Below, one piece after another: positions 41,105 to 49,804 of a stretch of 64,000 bases of DNA. Source of the DNA: AP-15 sp963712825. GTDB lineage: Bacteria; Pseudomonadota; Alphaproteobacteria; ATCC43930; CGMCC-115725. A program made the position numbers and the translations under genes. How positions within the stretch are numbered: the stretch's first letter is position 1; the number at the start of each line of letters is the position of its first letter. The notes beneath the pieces were generated by a model. It was not told where the DNA came from, made no database searches, and saw nothing but the letters and a program-made list of their open reading frames with translations. The DNA is taken from positions 957,869-1,021,868 of the forward strand of contig CAVQJP010000016.1 in the NCBI GenBank assembly GCA_963712825.1, in the 5' to 3' direction.

Positions 41105-41929
41105 TCATTCGCCCATCTGGAGCAGCGCGCCGCGCTGGCGGGCGCCGCGGAACGCCAGATAAAACACCCCGGCTCCCGCCGCCAGCAGCACGATGTCGAG
41201 CGCCGCGGCGGTCACCAGGTAATCGGCGCGGAACACCTTTTTGAACAGCAATGTCCGCATGCCCTCAAAGACATAGGTCGAGGGCAACGCCCAGGCGACG
41301 TGCTGCAGCCAGCGGGGCAGGATCGACACCGGATAATAGACCGCGCTGATCGGCGACAAGGTGAACACCGCGAGCCACGCCAGGCTTTCGGCACCCATCC
41401 CGTGGCGCAGGATCATCCCGCAGATCGCCAGGCCCAGCGCCCAGCCCATCGCCAGCATCACCGCAAAAAACGCGATCAAGGGCAGGCCGAGCGAAAAGAT
41501 CGAGTAATGATAAAGCACAATCGCCAGCACCGCCGCCGGCACGACCCCGATCAGCACCCGGAGCAGGCTCATCGAGAGGAGCGCGGCGACCCATTCGTAG
41601 GCGCGCAGCGGGGTCACGAACAAATGCCCCAGATTGCGCGCCCACATCTCTTCGAGAAACGAGATCGACAGGCCGAGCTGGCCGCGGAACAGCACGTCCC
41701 ACAACATGACCGCGGCCAGCAGCACGCCAAAGGCGCGGAACACGTAATTGCTGTTGACGTAGAGAAACTAACTCATGAACCCCCAGATCAGCATCTGCAG
41801 GGTCGGCCAGTACATCAGCTCCAAGGCGCGCGGCCACGAGCTGCGCAGCAAATAGAGATAGCGCAGCAGCATCGCCCATACCCGGCCGAGCGACCCGCCC
41901 GCTGCGGCAGGGCGACCATCGCGGCTCAC
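41105..41929 (-). pseudogene. ABC-2 type exporter permease with an in-frame stop
   Basis: The gene begins at GTG 41929, overlapping the ATPase stop (GTGA), and encodes a six-helix ABC-2 permease of about 275 codons. Conserved text includes LLRYLYLLRSSWPRALELMYWPTLQMLIWGFMS and, later, ALPSTYVFEGMRTLLFKKVF. A TAG codon at 41768-41770 falls after GFMS; the next codons continue in frame as FLYVNSNYVFRAFGV. A CAG (Gln) to TAG change would explain it. The downstream piece (41105-41743) could be made alone from an internal start, but the N-terminal helix would be lost. It is a paired permease with the next gene. Confidence 0.85.
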
Positions 41930-42678
41930 GACACCGGCTCCAGTTCCGGCTCGGGCTTGCGGACGATGTGCAAAAACACCTCTTCGAGGTTGGTGCGGCC
42001 ATAGCGGGTGATCAGCGCGTTCGGGCTGCCGCGGTCGACGATCCTTCCCGACTTCATCATCAAGACGTCCGAGCACATCCGCTCGACCTCGGCCATGTTG
42101 TGCGAGGCCATCAGGATCGTCGCCCCGGTGCGCGCCTGCCAGGCTTCGAGATAGCTGCGCACCCAGTCGCCGGTGTCGGGGTCGAGCGAGGCCGTGGGTT
42201 CGTCGAGCAGCAACAGCTCCGGCTCGTTGAGCAGCGATTTGGCGAGCGCCACGCGGGTCTTCTGCCCAGCCGACAATTTGCCCGCCGGCCGGTCGAGAAA
42301 GCCGCCGATCTGCAGATCCGCGGCCAACGCCTCGATCCGCTCGCGCCGCCGCCGCAACCCGTAGAGGCGGGCGTAGATCAACAGGTTCTGGCGCACCGTC
42401 AGCCGGTGCGGCAGGTCGACAAAGGGCGAGGAGAAGTTCATCCGCGGCAGCACCCGATAACGGTGCCGCAGGATGTCCTCGCCCAGCACGTGCACGGTGC
42501 CCGAGCTCGGCAGCAGCAGGCCGAGCAGGATCGATAACGTCGTCGTCTTGCCGGCGCCGTTGCCGCCAAGCAGAGCCGCGATGACGCCGCGAGCGACGGT
42601 AAAGCTGATCCCGTCGACCGCGGTCGCGGTCGGATAGCGTTTGACCAGGTCCTTGACTTCGATAGCGGGTGCAGGCAT
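41926..42678 (-). CDS. ABC exporter ATP-binding protein
   Basis: This 250-residue ATPase has Walker A GGNGAGKTT, signature LSAGQKTR (the usual second Gly replaced by Ala), Walker B LLLLDEPTASLDPDT and switch His MASHNMAEV. It forms a DRA/NodI-like drug or polysaccharide exporter with the ABC-2 permease. Substrate unknown. The ATG at 42678 begins at MPAPAIEVKDL; earlier starts at 42717 are possible. If the permease is broken, this ATPase is left without its partner. Confidence 0.9.
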   Translation of the reverse strand: MPAPAIEVKDLVKRYPTATAVDGISFTVARGVIAALLGGNGAGKTTTLSILLGLLLPSSGTVHVLGEDILRHRYRVLPRMNFSSPFVDLPHRLTVRQNLLIYARLYGLRRRRERIEALAADLQIGGFLDRPAGKLSAGQKTRVALAKSLLNEPELLLLDEPTASLDPDTGDWVRSYLEAWQARTGATILMASHNMAEVERMCSDVLMMKSGRIVDRGSPNALITRYGRTNLEEVFLHIVRKPEPELEPVS

Positions 42679-42806
42679 CGCCCCTATATGGCGCATGATG
42701 CCGCGATCGGCCACCATCGGGCTGGCGCACGGTCCGCGGCCGGCCCGATCGGGTTGGCACCGCGGCCCCAGCCCCGGCCCCGCGCCCTAAGCAGCGAGAC
42801 GCCGTC

Positions 42807-44141
42807 GTGACCAACTCCTTTCCGTTTCCCGTCAGCGATCCGGCCCCCGAATCGGGCCGCATCAGCCTGCGCACCCTGGTGCCGATCCGCTGGGTCGCGG
42901 TCGCCGGCCAGGCGCTGGCGATCCTGACCGTCCATTACGGGCTCGGCTTTCATCTCCCGCTGGCGCCGTCGCTCGCCGTGGTTGCCGCCTCGGCGGTGCT
43001 CAACGTCGTGCTGATCGTTCATCGCCAGGTCGCGCGCGGGCTCGGCGAGCGGTACGCAGCGCTGTGCCTCGGCTACGACATACTGCAGCTCCTGATCCTG
43101 CTCTATCTGACGGGCGGGCTGCAAAACCCGTTCTCGATCATGATCCTGGCTCCGGTCACGGTGGCGGCGACGATCCTGTCGCGCCGCCCGGTGATCCTGC
43201 TGTCGGTCTTTGCCGTCGCCGCGATCAGCGTCTTGGCACTGTGGCATTTCCCGCTGCCCTGGCGCACCGGACCGCTGGTGTTTCCACCCGAGATCGTGGT
43301 CGGGACGTGGACCGCCCTGGTGCTGGCGACCGTCTTTATCGCCGGATACACCTGGAGTGTCGCCCAGGACGCGCGGCTGCTGCGCGACGCGGTCGCGGCG
43401 ACCCAGCTGGCCTTGGCGCGCGAGCAGCGGGTCTCGGCAGTCGGCGCGCTCGCCGCGGCGGCGGCGCACGAGCTCGGCAGCCCGCTTGCGACGATCGCGG
43501 TCGTCGCCAAGGAATTGGTGCGCGACCTTCCGGCCGACAGCCCCCATGCCGAGGACGCGGCCCTTTTGTTGAGCCAGTCGGAACGGTGCAGCCGGATTCT
43601 TGCCGAGCTGTCGCAGCGCCCCGAAGAAGACGGCGGCTCGCCTTACACGCGGTTGTCGATCTCGGCTCTGGTCGAGGCCGCCGGCGCACCCCATGGCGAG
43701 CGCGGCGTCAGGCTGATCTTTGCCGCGGCCGGCGCCCCCGAAGACGACGAGCCCCAGGTGCGGCGCAGCCCCGAAATCCTGCACGGGCTTCACAACCTCA
43801 TTCAGAACGCCGTGCAATTCGCCCGCCGCGAGGTCACGGTCACGACCTTTTGGGATCGGCGCCGGGTGACGGTCGAGATCACCGATGACGGGCCGGGTTT
43901 CATGCTGCATCTGCTGGGCCGGCTCGGCGAACCCTATCTCTCGACGCGTTCGGGTGCGGCCGACCATATGGGGCTCGGCATCTTTATCGCGCAAAGCCTG
44001 TTGGAGCGCAGCGGCGCCCGCCTGACCTTCGAAAACCTCGAAGAAGGCGGCGCCCATGTTGCGATTTCGTGGAACCGTGCCAATTTGGAAGCGGTCGACA
44101 AATCCCGCCAAGCGGCGGCGCTCGCGCGTGAGCCTCGCTAG
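42807..44141 (+). CDS. regB: Redox sensor histidine kinase RegB/PrrB/ActS-type
   Basis: This 444-residue membrane kinase has six predicted helices (about residues 22-185). The quinone-responsive motif GGLQNPF lies at about residues 103-109. The H-box is AAAHELGSPLATI with H221, and the redox-active Cys of RegB matches C261 (SERCSRIL). The catalytic domain has the N-box HNLIQNAVQFA and DDGPGFM. In known relatives it senses the quinone pool/oxygen and phosphorylates RegA. regA follows 32 bases downstream. Confidence 0.93.
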   Translation: MTNSFPFPVSDPAPESGRISLRTLVPIRWVAVAGQALAILTVHYGLGFHLPLAPSLAVVAASAVLNVVLIVHRQVARGLGERYAALCLGYDILQLLILLYLTGGLQNPFSIMILAPVTVAATILSRRPVILLSVFAVAAISVLALWHFPLPWRTGPLVFPPEIVVGTWTALVLATVFIAGYTWSVAQDARLLRDAVAATQLALAREQRVSAVGALAAAAAHELGSPLATIAVVAKELVRDLPADSPHAEDAALLLSQSERCSRILAELSQRPEEDGGSPYTRLSISALVEAAGAPHGERGVRLIFAAAGAPEDDEPQVRRSPEILHGLHNLIQNAVQFARREVTVTTFWDRRRVTVEITDDGPGFMLHLLGRLGEPYLSTRSGAADHMGLGIFIAQSLLERSGARLTFENLEEGGAHVAISWNRANLEAVDKSRQAAALAREPR

Positions 44142-44173
44142 CACGGCTGCCGCGGGCGACAAAGGCGACCCTG

Positions 44174-44779
44174 ATGAACGCTATCGACCGACCGACCCGA
44201 CCCGCCGCCGCTGGCGAGCAGCCTTCCGCCGCGTTGCGCGGCCTGCCCGAAGGCGACCGCACCCTGTTGATCGTCGACGACGACGCGCCGCTGTGCCAGC
44301 GTTTGGCGCGGGCGATGGAGCGGCGCGGCTTTGTCGTCGCCACCGCCGAGAGTGTGGCCGCCGGCACCGCCGCCGCGACCGAGCGCCCGCCGGCTTTTGC
44401 CGTTGTCGACATGCGGCTCGGCGACGGCCGCGGGCTCGATGTCGTGACCGCGCTGCGCAAAGCGCGGCCCGGCGCGCGCATCGTCATGCTGACCGGCTAC
44501 GGCAACATCGCAACCGCCGTCGCCGCGGTCAAAGCGGGCGCGATCGACTACCTGCCCAAGCCGGCCGACGCCGACGCCGTCGAGCGCGCCCTGCTCGCCC
44601 AGGAGGATGGCGTGCCCGAGCCCCCCGAGGACCCGATGTCGGCCGACCGGGTGCGTTGGGAGCACATCCAGCGCGTCTTCGAGCTGTGCGAGCGCAACGT
44701 TTCCGAAACCGCGCGCCGCCTCAAAATGCACCGCCGCACCTTGCAGCGCATACTCGGCAAGCACGCCCCCCGCAGCTGA
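44174..44779 (+). CDS. regA: Response regulator RegA/PrrA/ActR-type
   Basis: This 201-residue regulator has a receiver domain with phosphoacceptor D79 (FAVVDMRLGDGRG) and the conserved T and K (MLTGYG, LPKPAD). The Fis-type HTH NVSETARRLKMHRRTLQRIL is highly conserved among RegA proteins. It controls photosynthesis, respiration, nitrogen and carbon fixation genes in relatives. The gene forms a two-component operon with regB. Confidence 0.95.
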   Translation: MNAIDRPTRPAAAGEQPSAALRGLPEGDRTLLIVDDDAPLCQRLARAMERRGFVVATAESVAAGTAAATERPPAFAVVDMRLGDGRGLDVVTALRKARPGARIVMLTGYGNIATAVAAVKAGAIDYLPKPADADAVERALLAQEDGVPEPPEDPMSADRVRWEHIQRVFELCERNVSETARRLKMHRRTLQRILGKHAPRS

Positions 44780-45587
44780 CCCCAGCCGGGTCGAGAGCCC
44801 GGTCTGAGATGAGCTGAACCCGGCGCCGGCGCCTACAGGCGCCGAATAGCGCGCGACTGCGCTCCCAAAACCCCTCCCCGGACGATTGGCACGGTTCATG
44901 CGACGACCACCGCGAGTTCGGGAGGTCGTGCAAATGATGCTGCAGCGGCGCCGGTCGCGTCGTCCGGCGGTATTCGGCGGTTCGGGCGCGAGCGGGGCGC
45001 CCGCCTGTCCGGGCCTTGCTCTCGCGCAACGCAGAACGCCGGTCTGGGTCGAGTCGGCTTCGAGCCATTTGCTTGCCGTCGCCGCCCAGACCGGCCGCGA
45101 CGATGACGCGACAATGAGCATCGGTCTGCTCAACACGTCGCCGATCGAAGCATCAGAAGACGTTCAAGGTAGCCGGATCCGCAAATCGCGGAATGCCAAA
45201 GAAATGCGCCCGAATTTTAGTTGCGGCGCCTTGTACGGCCTCGTCGCCGCTGCCGAGGTCGCGGTTCGGCGTTGGTGCGGCGGCGAGACCGCCGTTGGCG
45301 GCTTCGCGTGACGCATGCCCAATAAAACGACGGGAGTGAGCGATGCAGCCCGACCCGCAATCCTTGCCAAAGAGCCGCAGCCGCCTTGCGACGGTTGGGC
45401 TTTCGTGGATCGCCGTCAGCCGGTCTGCCGGGCGCCGTTTTCCCGATCGCCGATCGGCGGATTTCGGCAAGGCGATCGTCGGCAATAAGAAATCCCTGCG
45501 GCTGACGACGCTTCAAATCCCCCCGCTGCTGTGGCCGATTTACTGAGCCCGCCACGCAAACCGTTTCCCTGATCGGGAGTGGCCGAG
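44780..45587. other. Gene-poor region with a stem-loop after regA
   Basis: This gap of about 808 bases has no convincing gene. A hairpin GGCGCCT-AC-AGGCGCC (44828-44843) follows regA and may mark its end, though no U-tract is present. Open frames of 141 codons (44886-45311) and 67 codons (45343-45546) have no recognised domain. The latter has GGGAG before its ATG, so a short gene cannot be ruled out. Confidence 0.35.
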
Positions 45588-46046
45588 ATGAACCAGATCG
45601 CTGTTGCAGAGCTGAGCGCGGAGGCGTTCGCAGCCTTTGGCGAGGTCGGCGCCCCGCTCGCCGATGGCAGCCACGCGATGGGTGACGTGGCGCTCGACCT
45701 TGCCGCAGGTACCCCGCGCTTTTACATCATGCGCCTGACCGAGCGCGGCCCCGCGTTTGAAGTCATGGCGCGGCACGACCGCGTAACGCAGTGCCTGGGC
45801 GCCGTCGACGGAATGCCCTGGCTGATCGCCGTCGCCCCCGCCGGGATCGCGCGGCCCGGTCTTGCCGACATCCGTGCGTTTCGCATTCCTGCCGACCGTT
45901 TCCTAAAGCTTGGTCGCGGGACCTGGCACGCCGGCCCCTATTTCGATGAAAATCAGCGCGATTTCTACAATCTCGAGCTGATCGACACCAATACCGCCGA
46001 CTACACCGTTTGCCGGCTGTCGGAGCCGGTGGCGTTCGCGCCATGA
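45588..46046 (+). CDS. Ureidoglycolate lyase-family protein
   Basis: This 152-residue cupin-fold protein resembles ureidoglycolate lyase (AllA). Conserved segments are AFAAFGEVGAP, FYIMRLTERGPAFEVMARHDRVTQCLGAVDGMPWLIAVAP, RAFRIPADRFLKLGRGTWHAGPYF and FYNLELIDTNTADYTVCRL. AllA releases urea and glyoxylate from ureidoglycolate in purine breakdown. Other purine genes are absent, so the substrate may differ. It overlaps the next gene's ATG (ATGA). GGGAG lies 8 bases before ATG 45588. Confidence 0.82.
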   Translation: MNQIAVAELSAEAFAAFGEVGAPLADGSHAMGDVALDLAAGTPRFYIMRLTERGPAFEVMARHDRVTQCLGAVDGMPWLIAVAPAGIARPGLADIRAFRIPADRFLKLGRGTWHAGPYFDENQRDFYNLELIDTNTADYTVCRLSEPVAFAP

Positions 46047-47221
46047 AGCCCACGGTCGAGATCGCCGGCGGCGGCATTGCCGGACTGACCGCCGGGCTTG
46101 CTTTCGCACAAAAAGGCTGGCGGGTCTGCGTCCACGAGCAGGACAGCAAACTGCGCATTCTCGGCGCCGGGATCTACATCTGGGAAAACGGGCTGCGCAT
46201 CCTCGACGCGCTCGGGGTCCTGCCATGGGTGATCGACGGCGCGATCCCGGCGACCCGTCACGAAAAGCGCAACCATGACGGCCGAGTGTTCGCCAAAAGC
46301 GACATCGGGCGCGATTTCCGCCTCTACGTGCCGTTGCGCGAGAGCTTGCTGACCGCACTCCACGAAGCCCTGGTCGCAACTGGCGGCGAGGTGCTGCTCA
46401 ATTCGCGGGTCATCGCGGCGGAGCCGGACGGGCATCTCTATTTTGCCGCTGGCGGTTCGCGCCGTGCCGACCTGGTCATCGCCGCCGACGGCATCAATTC
46501 GCCGGTCCGCGACAGTCTCGGCCTGCTGCAATGGCGCCGCCCTGCCCGGCAATTCGGCTGGCGTGCGATGATCGACCGCGAGCCCGCGGAGCTCCGATCC
46601 GAGGTCGGCACCACCCATTGCGAGAATTGGAACGGCTCCCGCCGGCTGCTCTATGCGCCCTGCACCGCCACGCGCGCCTATGTGCAATTGACCTCGCTCG
46701 AAGGCGACGACGCCGGCAATGCGGTGCCGGTCGACCGCGATTTCTGGCGGGGACTGTTTCCGCAGCTGTCGTGGGTTATCGACCGGCTTCCCGATGACGG
46801 GCGCGGCGACTGGTTCGAAACGGTTCGGCTGCATTATTGGTCGAGCGGCAGGGTCGCCATTGTCGGCGACGCAGCCAGCGCCCAGCCTCCGTTTCTCGGC
46901 CAGGGCGGCGGCTGCGCGATGATGTCGGCTTTTACATTGGCGCAGATGATCGAGCGCGAAGGCGATGTCCCGCGCGGGCTCGCCGCCTGGGAACTGCGTC
47001 AGCGCGGCTTTACCGAATGGGTCCAGCGCATCGCGTATTGGTACGGTCAGACCGCGCTTCTGCCGCCGGCCGCGCGCACGTCGGTCTTCAAAGCGCTCGG
47101 CGCCAGCCAGTGGGTCAAGGGGCGCACCCTGCTCGCCGCGGCCCGCCGCGACGTGACGACGACACCGCGCCGAGCGCCGGTCCTGGAGCCGGGCGCGCCG
47201 ATCTACCCGCTGATCCATTGA
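46043..47221 (+). CDS. FAD-dependent monooxygenase
   Basis: This 392-residue PHBH/salicylate-hydroxylase-like flavoprotein has a Rossmann GxGxxG (VEIAGGGIAGLTAGLAF), a central ADLVIAADGINSPVRDS with the DG motif, and the GD motif VAIVGDAASAQPPFLGQGGG. It hydroxylates small molecules with NAD(P)H and O2. Coupling to the ureidoglycolate lyase-like gene (ATGA) suggests a shared pathway, perhaps a urate- or uracil-like ring. That is inference only. Confidence 0.9.
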   Translation: MKPTVEIAGGGIAGLTAGLAFAQKGWRVCVHEQDSKLRILGAGIYIWENGLRILDALGVLPWVIDGAIPATRHEKRNHDGRVFAKSDIGRDFRLYVPLRESLLTALHEALVATGGEVLLNSRVIAAEPDGHLYFAAGGSRRADLVIAADGINSPVRDSLGLLQWRRPARQFGWRAMIDREPAELRSEVGTTHCENWNGSRRLLYAPCTATRAYVQLTSLEGDDAGNAVPVDRDFWRGLFPQLSWVIDRLPDDGRGDWFETVRLHYWSSGRVAIVGDAASAQPPFLGQGGGCAMMSAFTLAQMIEREGDVPRGLAAWELRQRGFTEWVQRIAYWYGQTALLPPAARTSVFKALGASQWVKGRTLLAAARRDVTTTPRRAPVLEPGAPIYPLIH

Positions 47222-47315
47222 CCGAGAGCGCCGGCGGCCCGCCTTTGCCATTGCAGACCCGCCCGGTTCTGCCCCGTACCGATCGCGCCCACGGCAACGG
47301 ATAGGAGGGCCAGTA

Positions 47316-48614
47316 GTGCCGCAACGCTTTCACCTCGGCTGGTTCACCAATTTCACGCCCGGCGACTGGAACGCGCCCTTTAGCCATGGCGGGTCGCCCT
47401 GGGACGGCAAGTTCTTTGTCGACATGGCGCAGGCGATGGAGCGGGCCGGCTTCGACTACATCATGCTCGAGGACACCCTGATGGTGTCGGAAGCCTATCG
47501 CGGCACCGCCGAAGCCGCCTTGAAGCATGTGCTGCAGGTGCCCAAGCACGACCCGCTGCCGCTCGCCGCGATGATCGCGGCGGCGACGACCCGGCTCGGC
47601 GTCGTCGCGACAATGTCGACCTTGGCCTACCCGCCCTTCATGCTGGCGCGGCTCGCGGTGACCCTCGACCACATCGCCAACGGGCGCTTCGGCTGGAACA
47701 TCGTCACCTCGGGCGAGGACGCCGCGGCGCAGAATTTCGGCATGGACAAATTGCCGCCGCGCGAGGTGCGCTATGCGATGGCCGACGAATATGTCGACCT
47801 TGTCTGCCGCCTGTTCGACTCGTGGGAGCCGGATGCCGTTGTCATGGACCGCGAGCGCGGCGTCTACGCCGATCACCGCAAGGTCCACCCGATCCATTTC
47901 GAAGGCGAGTTCTTCCGGTGCCGCGGACCGCTCAACACCGTGCGCGCACCACAGGGCCGCCCGGCCTTTGTCCAAGCCGGCGGGTCCCCGCGCGGCCGCG
48001 CCTTTGCCGCCCGCCACGCCGATTCGATCATCGCGACCGCGAACCAGATCGACGGCATGAAGGAGTACCGCGACGAGGTGCGCGGCCACGCCGCCCGGTT
48101 CGGCCGCAACCCCGACGACATCAAGGTATTGTACCTGGTCTATCCGGTGCTCGGCGAAACCGGCGAGGAGGCGCGCGCCAAATATCGGCGCATGGTCACC
48201 GCACCCGGCTTTGTCGAAGCTGCATTGGCCTCGGTCGGCTCGATCACCGACATCGACTTCTCCCAGTTCGATCTCGACGAACCGCTGCCGCGCATCACGA
48301 CCAACGGCGAGCAGGGCTCGCTCGACAAATTCGCGCAATGGGGCAGCGGCAAGACGTTGCGCGAGCTTGCCTCGGAGCGCTACGACAGCGGTCTCAACCT
48401 GATCGGCACGCCCGACGAGGTCGCCGACCGGATGGGCGGGGCGATCGAGGCGATCGGCGGCGACGGCTTTCTGATCAGCACGCCCTTCCAGCGCACCAGC
48501 CGGCGCTTTATCAACGAGGTGTGCGAGGGTCTGGTGCCGGCCCTGCGGCGCCGCGGCCTGGTGCGCGAGGCCTATACGCAGACGACGTTGCGCGCGACCC
48601 TGACCGAATTCTGA
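47316..48614 (+). CDS. Flavin-dependent monooxygenase, NtaA/SnaA/DszA family
   Basis: This 432-residue LLM-fold monooxygenase starts MPQRFHLGWFTNFTPGDWNAPFSHGGSPWDGKFFVDMAQAMERAGFDYIMLED. Later features RFGWNIVTSGEDAAAQNFGMDKLPPREVRYAMADEY and PQGRPAFVQAGGSPRGRAFAARHADSI are typical of nitrilotriacetate/dibenzothiophene-sulfone-type enzymes, which use FMNH2 from a partner reductase. The reductase is not in the window. GTG 47316 has GGAGGG at good distance. Confidence 0.9.
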   Translation: MPQRFHLGWFTNFTPGDWNAPFSHGGSPWDGKFFVDMAQAMERAGFDYIMLEDTLMVSEAYRGTAEAALKHVLQVPKHDPLPLAAMIAAATTRLGVVATMSTLAYPPFMLARLAVTLDHIANGRFGWNIVTSGEDAAAQNFGMDKLPPREVRYAMADEYVDLVCRLFDSWEPDAVVMDRERGVYADHRKVHPIHFEGEFFRCRGPLNTVRAPQGRPAFVQAGGSPRGRAFAARHADSIIATANQIDGMKEYRDEVRGHAARFGRNPDDIKVLYLVYPVLGETGEEARAKYRRMVTAPGFVEAALASVGSITDIDFSQFDLDEPLPRITTNGEQGSLDKFAQWGSGKTLRELASERYDSGLNLIGTPDEVADRMGGAIEAIGGDGFLISTPFQRTSRRFINEVCEGLVPALRRRGLVREAYTQTTLRATLTEF

Positions 48615-48637
48615 GTCCGCTTCGATCAGCTTGAATT

Positions 48638-48739
48638 GTCATTCGCGCAAAAGCGGAAACCCAGACCCTGCCCCTGGCATGAACAGGGGGCAAGCGATGT
48701 GCGATCGCCCCTGGACCCCCGCCTTCGCGGGGGCGACGG
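48638..48739 (+). repeat. Dispersed repeat, copy A
   Basis: This element begins GTCATTCGCGCAAAAGCGGA and ends near CTGGACCCCCGCCTTCGCGG. Its ends form hairpins. A related copy lies inverted at 51201-51303, with the same start and end words and a variable middle. It sits between the flavin monooxygenase and the esterase. Confidence 0.75.
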
Positions 48740-48798
48740 GTGGGGTACTGGACCGTTGCCCTCATTTTCGGGTCGGATGAAGGCGGCCCGCCGCCGTC

Positions 48799-49611
48799 TC
48801 ATCCGACCTGGCGGTGGATGAAATCGGCGATCAATGCGAGCGCCCGCTGTGCGTTGGCCGAAGCCGGGTCGCGGGGAATGAAAGCGTGCGGCTCGCCCTC
48901 GAATTCATGAAACGCGATGCTGCCGCCGGCTCGGGTGTAGGCGGCGGCGAAATTGCGCGCCATGTCGGGCGTCAGATTGTCGTCGTTGGTGCCCTGCATG
49001 ATCAAGACGGGCGGCTTTTCGACCGGCTCGTCGCGTTCGAGGATCAGCTGTGGACTGCCTTCGGCCATCGCCGCTTCGGACGGCCAGAACTGGTCGTGGG
49101 CTTCGGCGAGCCGCGCGTTGCCGCGCTCGCGCACCGCACGGTAGCGGGCGAATGGGTCGGCCACCGGCCAGCACGCGACCGCAAAGGCGAGGCTGGCGTC
49201 GGGACCGGCCAGCGGCAGGGCGGTGTAGCGCGGGTCGCGCGGCCGCAGCGCGTTCAGCAGCAGCAGATGGCCGCCGGATGACGTTCCCAGGCCGCCGACC
49301 AGATCGGCGCGCGTCGCAAAGCGCTCGGCGTTTGCCTTCAAAAAGCGAATGCCAAAATTCGCGTCGGCGACGGTTTCCGGATAGCGCGCGGCCGGCGGCA
49401 TGCGGAAGTCGATCGACAGCACGGCGATCCCGTTCTTCGCCAGATGCTCGCCGATCGCGGTGTTGTTGAGCCGGTCGCCCGAGGTCCAAGCACCACCGTG
49501 CACTTCCAGCGCCGCGGGAAACGGGCCGCCGCCTGCCGGGCGGTAAAAGCGCGCGAGCAGCGGGCCGTCCGCGGTGGGAAGGTATTCGAGATCTTCGATA
49601 TGGATCGGCAT
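48799..49611 (-). CDS. Alpha/beta-hydrolase esterase (carboxylesterase/lipase type)
   Basis: This 270-residue esterase has oxyanion HGGAWTSGD, nucleophile GTSSGGHLLLL, catalytic Asp in GTNDDNLTPDM and His in FEGEPHAFIP. It matches BD-FAE/lipolytic hydrolases of the HGG class. The frame extends upstream to 49854, but homology starts at ATG 49611. It converges with the flavin monooxygenase gene; a REP-like element is in between. Confidence 0.88.
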   Translation of the reverse strand: MPIHIEDLEYLPTADGPLLARFYRPAGGGPFPAALEVHGGAWTSGDRLNNTAIGEHLAKNGIAVLSIDFRMPPAARYPETVADANFGIRFLKANAERFATRADLVGGLGTSSGGHLLLLNALRPRDPRYTALPLAGPDASLAFAVACWPVADPFARYRAVRERGNARLAEAHDQFWPSEAAMAEGSPQLILERDEPVEKPPVLIMQGTNDDNLTPDMARNFAAAYTRAGGSIAFHEFEGEPHAFIPRDPASANAQRALALIADFIHRQVG

Positions 49612-49804
49612 TGGATAAGCTCGTTTGTTCCGATGGCGCCCGGCTCGACGATCATGACCGGCCGGCCCTCCGACGAGCCTAATCCTGCATCGGGCGCTCG
49701 GGCAAGGACGAGCTTGCCCAATCCAAAGCCTCGCGACGGCAGCGAAGTTGGCCCGGGTTTTGCGTATAGGAACGTGTGCTTCAATCCGGGCCGGAGCGGA
49801 AATC

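Noticed and set aside
41768..41770. TAG read as pyrrolysine or a programmed readthrough site
   Set aside because: No pyl genes or stimulatory element are seen; a Gln to stop mutation or read error is simpler.
44886..45311. 141-codon ORF after regA
   Set aside because: Arg-rich start and no family resemblance; typical of random frames in GC-rich DNA.
45343..45546. 67-codon ORF with GGGAG Shine-Dalgarno
   Set aside because: No recognisable domain, basic low-complexity composition; not enough to call a gene.
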